This document shows positions 8,091-14,152 of a stretch of 30,352 nt of DNA, piece after piece. The notes under the pieces are model-generated. The model worked only from the letters and a program-made list of their open reading frames with translations, was not told the origin of the DNA and did not search any database. The stretch's first letter is position 1. Every line of letters starts with the position of its first letter. The translations under genes were made by a program, and so were the position numbers. This DNA comes from Pararoseburia sp963661325 (GTDB lineage Bacteria > Bacillota > Clostridia > Lachnospirales > Lachnospiraceae), in contig CAVLBP010000013.1 of NCBI GenBank assembly GCA_963661325.1, positions 1 through 30,352 of the forward strand, given 5' to 3'.

Positions 8091-8123
8091 GAACAGATAT
8101 CGCAGTATCAGGTTCGTCTTATG
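8083..8123 (+). other. Leader hairpin next to the CotS-like ribosome binding site
   Basis: CATAAGATGAAC (8083-8094) pairs with GTTCGTCTTATG (8112-8123) over 12 bp with one G-T pair. An inner GATA/TATC helix adds 4 bp. The base of the stem ends exactly on the first G of GGAGG (8123-8127). It may present or partly hide the start site. T residues occur only after the ribosome binding site, so a terminator is unlikely. Confidence 0.65.
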
Positions 8124-8134
8124 GAGGATTTTTT

Positions 8135-9142
8135 ATGTGTGAAAATATAGAGAAAACACAGGTTGTTATTCCACGTCTGGGACAGGGAGAAAATTTGCTG
8201 GGAGCCTATGCTCTGGAAGTTACGGGCGTGACAAAAGGAAGGGGGAGTCTTTTTATACATACGGCAGGGGCGGTCTATATGTTAAAACCTTTTACCGGAT
8301 CCTTGGAAAAAGCGCAGGAATTGGCAAAGGTCTTGGAAGAACTAAAGACATGGGATCCTGCGGTGGAACAGATCCTGCCGACCCAGGAGGGGGTATACGC
8401 GGTCAGGGAAGAAGGCGGACCGGCTTATATCCTAAAGTCTTACCGGCCCGGGCGGGAGTGCGACGTCAAGAATGCCTTTGAAGTTTTGGAAGGGGCAAGG
8501 AAACTGGCAGACCTGCACTTACAACTGGAAACGATAGAGACGGATAAGAGGGAGATCTTTTATGCCCCACAGCACCGGATGGGAGAAGAAGTAAGGCGGC
8601 ACAACCGGGAACTTAAGAACCTGCGGAATTATATCCGCAAGAAGAAAAAGAAGACAGAATTTGAAGATTTATACGAGCAGGCATATGGGACTTTTTATGG
8701 GCAGGGGGAAGAAGCGGAAGAACAGATGCATTCCATAGAGGAAACCTTACAATTATGTCATGGCGATTATCATCATCATAATGTATTGGATTGCAGCGGA
8801 ACTTCACACATACAGCATTTTGAGAGTATGCGTATGGACAGTGCCATGAGTGATCTGGCAAAGTACACGAGAAAAGCCTTGGAAAAGAACCGTTGGAATG
8901 CAGAACTGGGAAGACAGATGCTCATGACCTATCAGAGGGTCCGTCCTTTCCGCGCCGGGGAGTTGCAGCAACTCTATCTGCGTCTCTTGTATCCGGAAAA
9001 ATTCTGGAAGATCGCAAATCATTACAATAACAACAAAAAGACCTGGTCGTCCAAGCGTGATGGTGACAAATTGCGGCAGATCCTGGCGCAGGAGAAGGCG
9101 CGTCAGGAATTTCTGGTCTTATTGTATAATCTGGCGGAATAG
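8135..9142 (+). CDS. CotS-like protein of the aminoglycoside-phosphotransferase/kinase fold
   Basis: This 335-residue protein resembles the CotS/YutH spore-coat group of the APH kinase superfamily. A candidate ATP-lysine is Lys51 in AVYMLKPF, and the catalytic loop is HGDYHHHNV (209-217, Asp211 and Asn216). The spot where the metal-binding DFG-type Asp should follow reads IQHFESMRMD, with His228 in its place, so kinase activity is doubtful. The C-terminal part (YTRKALEKNRWN, then LRLLYPEKFWKIANHYNN) matches the helical end usual in CotS-like proteins. It is preceded by a hairpin leader and followed 14 nt later by a lipoprotein gene. A role at the spore surface is inferred from family only. 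Confidence 0.78.
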   Translation: MCENIEKTQVVIPRLGQGENLLGAYALEVTGVTKGRGSLFIHTAGAVYMLKPFTGSLEKAQELAKVLEELKTWDPAVEQILPTQEGVYAVREEGGPAYILKSYRPGRECDVKNAFEVLEGARKLADLHLQLETIETDKREIFYAPQHRMGEEVRRHNRELKNLRNYIRKKKKKTEFEDLYEQAYGTFYGQGEEAEEQMHSIEETLQLCHGDYHHHNVLDCSGTSHIQHFESMRMDSAMSDLAKYTRKALEKNRWNAELGRQMLMTYQRVRPFRAGELQQLYLRLLYPEKFWKIANHYNNNKKTWSSKRDGDKLRQILAQEKARQEFLVLLYNLAE

Positions 9143-9150
9143 TTTATAAT
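9122..9150 (+). promoter_or_regulatory. Candidate promoter giving a leaderless lipoprotein mRNA
   Basis: TATAAT (9145-9150) has TTGTAT 17 bp upstream (3 of 6 to the -35). The expected start, 7 nt downstream, is the A of the ATG at 9157. No ribosome binding site precedes that ATG, which fits a leaderless message. Confidence 0.4.
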
Positions 9151-9156
9151 CGACCT

Positions 9157-10425
9157 ATGAAAAACATGTGGAAAAAGAGCGGTATTCTGCTGTGTCTGCT
9201 AGTTTTCCTCTGTGCGCTGGGTGCGTGTGGAAAAGAGGAGTCCAATGAACCTTTTACCTATCGTGCTCCCGCTGCAAAGCAAGAGGAAGAGACGGCAGAT
9301 ACAGAAGAAAAGACGCAGGATTTTGTTATTGAACAAATGGATATGGTGGGTGAGACGATGACCCTGTACTCGCCGGATTCCGACCGGCAGGTGCGGTATG
9401 CCTATACGCTTGGCACCCGTTTTATGGATAAGTATGGGGATTCCTACAGTTCGATCCATTTTACACCGGGGCAGGTCGTACAACTCGGTGACATCACCGC
9501 AGCATCTGCCCTGAGCAGTGTAAAGATGTCCGATCAGGTCTGGAATCAGAAGGATGTCACCAATTACAAGATTGACATGGAAAAAGGCATTTTTACGATC
9601 GGTCAGACCCAGTACCGGATCACATCCAATACCATGGCTTTTTCCCAGGATGCAGGCATTACTTTGGATACGATCGGAACGGATGATACTTTACAGGTCA
9701 TCGGTAAGGACAAAGAGGTCTGGTCTGTCATTGTGACGACCGGGCATGGATATATCCAGTTGCAGAATTCTTCCACCTTTGTGGATAGTATGATCTGTAT
9801 CGGCAACCAGATCTTTACAAGGATCACAGGGGATATGCTTCTGGAAGTGCCGGAAGGAACCTATGCCATCACGGTTGCCAACAAGGGATATGGTGGTACC
9901 GGGACTTATACCGTAGCGCGCGGCGAGACGACGACGGTCGATCTTGACCAGTTAAAAGGCAGTGGACCAAAAGTGTGCCAGTTGACCGTTACATCCGATG
10001 TAGCAGGTGCATCTGTCTACATTGACGGCCAGCAGATCACGGTAGGACAGGCAGTGCCGGTCACTTACGGATCCCATACCCTAAAAGTCGTGGCAGAGGG
10101 CTATGACGACTGGCAAAAGACCCTGATCGTCAATTCCGAGAGTGCGACGATCTCACTGGATCTGGAAGAAAGCGATAGCGCGACAGGAGATACGCAGAGT
10201 GAGGAGGATACAGAGACATCTTCCGATATCGGCAAGAGCAGCACTTCATCAGGCAGCAGTTCGTCAAACAGCAGTAGCAAGTCTACCGGATCGACCAGTA
10301 AGAGTTCGTCAAGTAAGAGCAGTTCGTCCAAGACTTCGGACAGCAGTTCTTCTTCCAGTCTGACGGATACGGACTACCTGACGACCATTTCAAAGATGTT
10401 ATCTACATTGCTTGACGAAAATTAG
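9157..10425 (+). CDS. Lipoprotein with PEGA domain and serine-rich tail
   Basis: This 422-residue protein is predicted to be exported and lipid-anchored. It has a positively charged start, a hydrophobic core and the lipobox LGAC with Cys24. An acidic linker (25-52) leads to a beta-rich region I do not recognise (about 55-220). A PEGA-like stretch (LEVPEGTYAITVANKGYGG) and then a clear PEGA domain follow (about 272-338: VTSDVAGASVYIDGQQ, GSHTLKVVAEGYDDW). Residues about 340-400 are almost only Ser, Lys, Thr and Asp, then a short TDYLTTISKMLSTLLDEN end. PEGA domains are found on surface proteins of many Firmicutes. No obvious ribosome binding site precedes the ATG. The function is unknown. Confidence 0.8.
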   Translation: MKNMWKKSGILLCLLVFLCALGACGKEESNEPFTYRAPAAKQEEETADTEEKTQDFVIEQMDMVGETMTLYSPDSDRQVRYAYTLGTRFMDKYGDSYSSIHFTPGQVVQLGDITAASALSSVKMSDQVWNQKDVTNYKIDMEKGIFTIGQTQYRITSNTMAFSQDAGITLDTIGTDDTLQVIGKDKEVWSVIVTTGHGYIQLQNSSTFVDSMICIGNQIFTRITGDMLLEVPEGTYAITVANKGYGGTGTYTVARGETTTVDLDQLKGSGPKVCQLTVTSDVAGASVYIDGQQITVGQAVPVTYGSHTLKVVAEGYDDWQKTLIVNSESATISLDLEESDSATGDTQSEEDTETSSDIGKSSTSSGSSSSNSSSKSTGSTSKSSSSKSSSSKTSDSSSSSSLTDTDYLTTISKMLSTLLDEN

Positions 10426-10440
10426 TCTGGCAATTATCAT
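10412..10440 (+). promoter_or_regulatory. Sigma-A promoter for the phosphoglucomutase gene
   Basis: TTGACG (10412-10417), a 17-bp spacer and TATCAT (10435-10440) each match consensus at 5 of 6 positions. The -35 box lies inside the last codons of the lipoprotein gene. Transcription would begin near 10447, about 23 nt before the start codon. Confidence 0.7.
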
Positions 10441-10469
10441 AAAAACAGAACACATATAAGGAGGATACT

Positions 10470-12203
10470 ATGGGTTACAAAGAGCAGTATATGCAGTGGC
10501 TGGAAAGCGACTACATGGATGAGGCTACAAAGGAAGAACTGCGTCAGATCGCAGGAGATGAGAAAGAGATCGAGGAGAGATTCTATACGGAATTGGAATT
10601 TGGTACCGCAGGACTCCGTGGTATTATCGGTGCAGGCTGTAATCGTATGAATGAATATACCGTGCGCAAGGCAACACAGGGACTTGCCAACTATATCTTA
10701 AAGGTCGGCGGTCAGGATCGTGGGGTGGCGATCGCATATGATTCCAGATATATGTCACCGGAGTTCGCAGATGTAGCAGCACTTTGTCTGGCTGCCAACG
10801 GGATCAAGGCATATGTATTTGAATCCCTCCGTCCGACACCGGAACTGTCTTATGCAGTGCGCAAATTGCATACCATTGCCGGTATCAATATCACAGCCAG
10901 CCACAATCCACCGGAATATAACGGCTACAAGGTATATTGGGAGGACGGTGCACAGATCACACCGCCACACGACAGCGGCATCATGAATGAGGTCAAGGCA
11001 ATCTCAGACTACGCTGTATGTAAGAAGATGGACAAGGATGCTGCCATTGCAGCAGGACTGTATCAGACGATCGGAGCAGATATCGACGATCCTTATATCG
11101 AGGAATTAAAGAAATTAGTGGTACATCAGGATGCTATAGATGCAGTGGGATCCCAGATCAAGGTCGTTTATACACCACTGCATGGTACCGGAAATATCCC
11201 GGTGCGACGCGTCTTAAAAGAACTCGGCTTTACCAATGTTTATGTAGTGCCGGAACAGGAATTGCCGGATGGAGATTTTCCTACCGTTTCCTATCCGAAT
11301 CCGGAAGCAAAAGAAGCCTTTACTTTGGGACTGGAACTGGCAAAGAAAGTCGACGCTGATCTTGTTCTTGCCACAGACCCGGATGCAGACCGTCTTGGTG
11401 TTTATGTCAAGGATGCCCAGGCAGGCGAGTATCATCCTTTGACCGGTAATATGTCCGGCTGCCTGATCGGCGATTATCTGATCGGACAAAAGAAAGAATT
11501 GCAGGGACTGCCGGAAGATGGTGTCTTTGTGCGTTCGATCGTTTCCACCAATATGGCAGATGCCATCGCAGATTACTATGGGATCGAATTGGTTGAAGTA
11601 TTGACCGGCTTTAAGTTTATCGGCCAGAAGATCTTAGAGATGGAAAAGACCGGCAAGGGAACTTATCTCTTTGGTATGGAAGAAAGTTATGGCTGTCTGA
11701 CAGGCACATATGCAAGAGATAAGGATGCGGTTGTGGCATCTATGGCTCTTTGTGAGGCTGCCGCTTATTATAAGACCAAGAATATGACCCTCTGGGATGC
11801 CATGATTGCTATGTATGAGCGTTATGGTTATTATCAGGATGGCATTACAGCCATCACCTTAAAGGGAATCGAGGGATTGGAAAAGATCGGACAGATCATG
11901 AATACCCTGCGTGCAGATGCACCAAAGGAGATCGGTGCTTATCAGGTGACAGCCGTTCGTGATTACAAGAATGATATGATCACAGATCTGGCTACAGGTC
12001 AGGTAAGCCCGACCGGACTTCCAAGTTCCAATGTGCTTTATTATGAACTGACGGATGATGCATGGGTATGTGTCAGACCTTCCGGTACAGAGCCAAAGGT
12101 AAAATTCTATTTTGGTATCAAGGGAAGTTCTCTGGCAGATGCAGATGCAAAGGCAGAGGCTATGAAAGCAGCTGTCAATGCCCTTGTAGAACAGATGCTA
12201 TAG
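10470..12203 (+). CDS. pgcA: Alpha-phosphoglucomutase (phosphohexomutase family)
   Basis: This 577-residue cytoplasmic enzyme is predicted to interconvert glucose-1-phosphate and glucose-6-phosphate, feeding UDP-glucose, glycolipid and glycogen pathways. It has the active-site phosphoserine in GINITASHNPPEYNGYK (Ser144), the metal loop DPDADR (303-308), the sugar-binding FGMEESYG loop and the phosphate-binding PSGTEPKVKFYFG near the C-terminus. Length and motifs fit the PgcA group rather than GlmM (about 450 residues). A ribosome binding site AAGGAGGA lies just upstream. A GH13 glucan hydrolase lies 8 kb downstream, but there is no operon link. Confidence 0.93.
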   Translation: MGYKEQYMQWLESDYMDEATKEELRQIAGDEKEIEERFYTELEFGTAGLRGIIGAGCNRMNEYTVRKATQGLANYILKVGGQDRGVAIAYDSRYMSPEFADVAALCLAANGIKAYVFESLRPTPELSYAVRKLHTIAGINITASHNPPEYNGYKVYWEDGAQITPPHDSGIMNEVKAISDYAVCKKMDKDAAIAAGLYQTIGADIDDPYIEELKKLVVHQDAIDAVGSQIKVVYTPLHGTGNIPVRRVLKELGFTNVYVVPEQELPDGDFPTVSYPNPEAKEAFTLGLELAKKVDADLVLATDPDADRLGVYVKDAQAGEYHPLTGNMSGCLIGDYLIGQKKELQGLPEDGVFVRSIVSTNMADAIADYYGIELVEVLTGFKFIGQKILEMEKTGKGTYLFGMEESYGCLTGTYARDKDAVVASMALCEAAAYYKTKNMTLWDAMIAMYERYGYYQDGITAITLKGIEGLEKIGQIMNTLRADAPKEIGAYQVTAVRDYKNDMITDLATGQVSPTGLPSSNVLYYELTDDAWVCVRPSGTEPKVKFYFGIKGSSLADADAKAEAMKAAVNALVEQML

Positions 12204-12208
12204 TATTC

Positions 12209-12239
12209 TTATACAAAGATTATCTATTATTTTGTATAA
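12209..12239. repeat. AT-rich inverted repeat after pgcA
   Basis: TTATACAAA (12209-12217) and TTTGTATAA (12231-12239) form a perfect 9-bp inverted repeat around 13 bases. No T tract follows, so it could be a weak 3'-end stem or a protein-binding site between pgcA and hup. Confidence 0.5.
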
Positions 12240-12277
12240 TATGGCAAAACGTCGGGAAACCTTGAAAATATAAGGGC

Positions 12278-12301
12278 TTTACCTTGACAAAAATAGGTAA
12301 A
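12278..12301. promoter_or_regulatory. Palindrome over the hup -35 box (candidate operator)
   Basis: TTTACCT (12278-12284) and AGGTAAA (12295-12301) are a perfect 7-bp inverted repeat with a 10-bp centre. They straddle the -35 hexamer. The spacing of about one and a half turns and the position suggest a repressor site, but no regulator can be named. Confidence 0.45.
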
Positions 12302-12312
12302 ACCATTATAAA
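12284..12312 (+). promoter_or_regulatory. Strong sigma-A promoter for hup
   Basis: TTGACA (12284-12289), a 17-bp spacer and TATAAA (12307-12312) make a near-consensus promoter, fitting an abundant nucleoid protein. The predicted start is near 12319, with a leader of about 67 nt before the ATG and AGGAGG in front of it. Confidence 0.88.
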
Positions 12313-12385
12313 TATTTTTGTAGTTATTTTGGAGGCAGACCTCTGACATAATATTTTATTTTATATTCCATAGGAGGAAGTTAAT

Positions 12386-12658
12386 ATGAACAAAACAGAA
12401 TTAGTTGCAGCTATGGCTAGCAAGGCAGATCTTTCAAAGAAGGATGCAGAAGCAGCATTAAAGGCATTTACAGATGTTGTTGCAGAAGAACTCAAGAAGG
12501 GTGAGAAGATCCAGTTAGTTGGATTCGGTACTTTCGAAGTATCTGAGAGAGCTGCTAGAACAGGAAGAAATCCTCAGACTGGCGCTGAGATGAAGATCCC
12601 GGCTTCTAAGGCTCCTAAGTTCAAGGCTGGTAAGGCTTTAAAGGATATGATGAACTAA
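12386..12658 (+). CDS. hup: HU-family DNA-binding protein
   Basis: This 90-residue histone-like protein forms dimers that bend and compact DNA. The whole family pattern is visible: MNKTELVAAMA at the start, the DNA-binding core VGFGTFEVSERAARTGRNPQ (44-63 region), the beta-arm PQTGAEMKIPASK and the end PKFKAGKALKDMM. It is full length for HU. An AGGAGG lies 7-8 nt before the ATG. The gene has its own strong promoter and is closed by the UUCG-loop terminator at 12682-12710, so most transcripts should be monocistronic, with readthrough possibly supplying rqcP. Confidence 0.98.
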   Translation: MNKTELVAAMASKADLSKKDAEAALKAFTDVVAEELKKGEKIQLVGFGTFEVSERAARTGRNPQTGAEMKIPASKAPKFKAGKALKDMMN

Positions 12659-12681
12659 TTCATATTGTTTTATGAACATCT

Positions 12682-12710
12682 GGCTCAAAACTTCGGTTTT
12701 GAGCCTTTTT
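12682..12710 (+). terminator. UUCG-loop terminator after hup
   Basis: GGCTCAAAAC (12682-12691) pairs perfectly with GTTTTGAGCC (12696-12705) around a TTCG tetraloop, followed by five T. It lies before the start of rqcP. Confidence 0.95.
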
Positions 12711-12736
12711 GTATGATGGGAAAGGATGTGAGGATA

Positions 12737-12976
12737 ATGCGCTTAGATAAGTTTTTGAAGGTGTCCCGTCTGATCAAGCGGCGTACCGTGGCAAATGAGG
12801 CGTGCGATGCAGGGCGTGTCATGGTCAATGGCAAAGAAGCAAAGGCATCCGTCAAGGTTAAGGTGGGAGACATCATTGAGATCGCATTTGGCAATAAACC
12901 GGTCAAGGTCGAGGTTTTAGCACTCTTAGACACGACCAAGAAGGAAGAAGCAAAGGACATGTTCCGTTACCTATAG
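12737..12976 (+). CDS. rqcP: S4-domain RNA-binding protein RqcP (YabO)
   Basis: This 79-residue protein is almost only an S4 domain: MRLDKFLKVSRLIKRRTVA, then AGRVMVNGK and VKVGDIIEI. It matches RqcP/Hsp15-type proteins. In Bacillus this protein works with RqcH on stalled 50S subunits, promoting poly-alanine tailing of stuck nascent chains. The position directly before yabP-yabQ-divIC is the same as in Bacillus and supports orthology. The frame is open from 12665, but that stretch contains the hup terminator, so the ATG at 12737 is chosen. A second candidate ribosome-quality factor, the GTPase-NYN fusion, lies about 11 kb away. Confidence 0.92.
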   Translation: MRLDKFLKVSRLIKRRTVANEACDAGRVMVNGKEAKASVKVKVGDIIEIAFGNKPVKVEVLALLDTTKKEEAKDMFRYL

Positions 12977-12984
12977 GAAATGCT

Positions 12985-13013
12985 GTCATAAAACTGATTT
13001 TCGGGCATAGGAT
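12985..13013 (+). promoter_or_regulatory. Sigma-E promoter candidate for yabPQ
   Basis: GTCATAAA (12985-12992), a 13-bp spacer and CATAGGAT (13006-13013) resemble the Bacillus sigma-E pattern GTCATATT / CATACAMT, with 6 of 8 in the -10. The predicted start leaves a leader of about 30 nt before yabP. In Bacillus, yabP and yabQ belong to the mother-cell sigma-E regulon. Confidence 0.65.
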
Positions 13014-13047
13014 AGAGATATGAGAATGTATCAGGAGAGGAGATCCT

Positions 13048-13332
13048 ATGGAAGAAAAACAGGTCATGACCAACCACAAATTATTGATGACGAACCGGAA
13101 GGGGATCAGCCTTACCGGGATTTTAGATGTGATCTCCTTTGACCTGCGGGAGATCCTACTGGAAACCTCCGAGGGGATGCTTACCATTAAGGGCAATGAT
13201 CTTCATATCAACCGCTTGTCTGTGGAAAAAGGAGATCTGGAAGTGGAAGGCAGGGTAGACGCCTTGCTTTATTCCGAGGTTGTATCCGCCAAGGCGATGG
13301 GCGAGAGTTTTTTGGGACGGATGTTTAAATAA
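13048..13332 (+). CDS. yabP: Sporulation protein YabP
   Basis: This 94-residue protein matches the YabP/YqfC family: KLLMTNRKGISLTGILDVISFD, then ILLETSEGMLTIKG and LHINRLSVEKGDLEVEGRVD. The family is restricted to endospore formers and is needed for normal spore development in Bacillus; the biochemical role is not known. The ATG follows GGAGAGGAG. The stop overlaps the yabQ start by one base, and the sigma-E-like promoter upstream fits mother-cell expression during sporulation. Confidence 0.93.
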   Translation: MEEKQVMTNHKLLMTNRKGISLTGILDVISFDLREILLETSEGMLTIKGNDLHINRLSVEKGDLEVEGRVDALLYSEVVSAKAMGESFLGRMFK

Positions 13333-13757
13333 TGCATTTGTACTCTTTTGTGACAGAACAGGGACATATCCTCTGGGTCATGTTTCTTCTGGGGATAGGT
13401 CTGGGACTGGGATATGATCTGATCCGCACCCTGCGGCGCATCAGCAGGATCTCGAAAGAATGGGCTGCTTTGGGAGATTTTTTCTATTGGATCGTGGCGG
13501 GATTTGTCATTTGGCAGGTACAAAATGCAGAAACTGAGGGGATTTTACGTTTTTGTCAATTTTTTATAGGTGCAGCTGGGATGATTTTGTATTATACTAT
13601 AGGTAGTAAGTTGGTACGACAGGTATTGTATATCCCGCTTGCTGTATGCTGTAAATTTTTTTCAACCCTCTACCGATATATGGGAAAAGGGTGTGATCGT
13701 CTGTTTGCCCTTCTGGCAAAATGGACAGAACAAAAAGAAAAAAGGGACGATATATGA
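13332..13757 (+). CDS. yabQ: Spore cortex biosynthesis protein YabQ
   Basis: This 141-residue membrane protein has hydrophobic helices near residues 13-31, 46-64, 72-89 and 96-111, followed by a basic, Lys-rich tail. YabQ localises to the outer forespore membrane in Bacillus and is needed for cortex formation. The ATG shares its A with the yabP stop and there is no separate strong ribosome binding site, so translation is probably coupled. It overlaps divIC by 4 nt (ATGA). Identification rests on topology plus the exact yabP-yabQ-divIC context. Confidence 0.9.
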   Translation: MHLYSFVTEQGHILWVMFLLGIGLGLGYDLIRTLRRISRISKEWAALGDFFYWIVAGFVIWQVQNAETEGILRFCQFFIGAAGMILYYTIGSKLVRQVLYIPLAVCCKFFSTLYRYMGKGCDRLFALLAKWTEQKEKRDDI

Positions 13758-14050
13758 GTAGAAGACCAAAAAGGAAAAAGAAAAACAGTGCAGGAAGGAT
13801 TTCTTTTCTTTGCATTGGCATATTCTTAGTGCTGGTGCTTTCTGTGCAGATGGTGCGCCTGTATCAGAAGAATGAAGCGTTGGTGCAGACGGAGCAGACC
13901 AAGCAGAATGAACTGAGTGAGCAAGAGGACAAGCAAAAAGAACTGGAAGAGCAGGAACAGTATATCCAGTCGGATGAATACAAAGAGAAAGTTGCCAAGG
14001 ACAAATTGGGCTTGGTTTATGATAATGAGACGATTTTTCGCGAAAAATAG
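13754..14050 (+). CDS. divIC: Septum formation initiator DivIC/FtsB family
   Basis: This 98-residue bitopic membrane protein has a very basic cytoplasmic start (RRPKRKKKN), one membrane helix (about 15-36), then a coiled coil rich in Glu, Gln and Lys (about 38-75) and the typical end YIQSDEYKEKVAKDKLGLVYDNE. DivIC joins FtsL and DivIB in the divisome at midcell and at the asymmetric septum. The frame is open from 13721 inside yabQ, but the ATG at 13754, overlapping the yabQ stop as ATGA, gives the normal DivIC start. Cell division presumably needs its expression outside sporulation too, so the sigma-E promoter alone cannot supply it. Confidence 0.93.
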   Translation: MSRRPKRKKKNSAGRISFLCIGIFLVLVLSVQMVRLYQKNEALVQTEQTKQNELSEQEDKQKELEEQEQYIQSDEYKEKVAKDKLGLVYDNETIFREK

Positions 14051-14079
14051 AACATAAAGATGATAGAAAAAAGATAAGC

Positions 14080-14117
14080 AGGACTTCCTTTGACAAATAA
14101 TGCAGGGAAGTCCTTTT
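14080..14117 (+). terminator. Hairpin after divIC, overlapping the spoIIE promoter
   Basis: AGGACTTCC (14080-14088) pairs with GGAAGTCCT (14106-14114) around a 17-nt loop and runs into TTTT. As a terminator it is modest. The loop holds the spoIIE -35 box, and the T run leads straight into its TATAAT. Confidence 0.6.
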
Positions 14118-14122
14118 ATAAT
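14089..14122 (+). promoter_or_regulatory. spoIIE promoter: 21-bp spacer with overlapping 0A-box-like site
   Basis: TTGACA (14090-14095) and TATAAT (14117-14122) are both perfect but are 21 bp apart. The Bacillus spoIIE promoter is known for the same 21-bp spacing with sigma-A, and works only when Spo0A-P binds. TTTGACA (14089-14095), overlapping the -35, is one base from the inverted 0A box TTCGACA. A second, more upstream 0A box is not obvious. Confidence 0.7.
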
Positions 14123-14152
14123 AGCCTCTGCAAGTGAAACAGGAGGCGCATT

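Noticed and set aside
12665..12736. Longer N-terminus for rqcP
   Set aside because: These codons are the hup terminator; the S4 domain starts at the ATG at 12737.
13593..13598. Separate divIC promoter inside yabQ (TATACT)
   Set aside because: No acceptable -35 lies 16-18 bp upstream.
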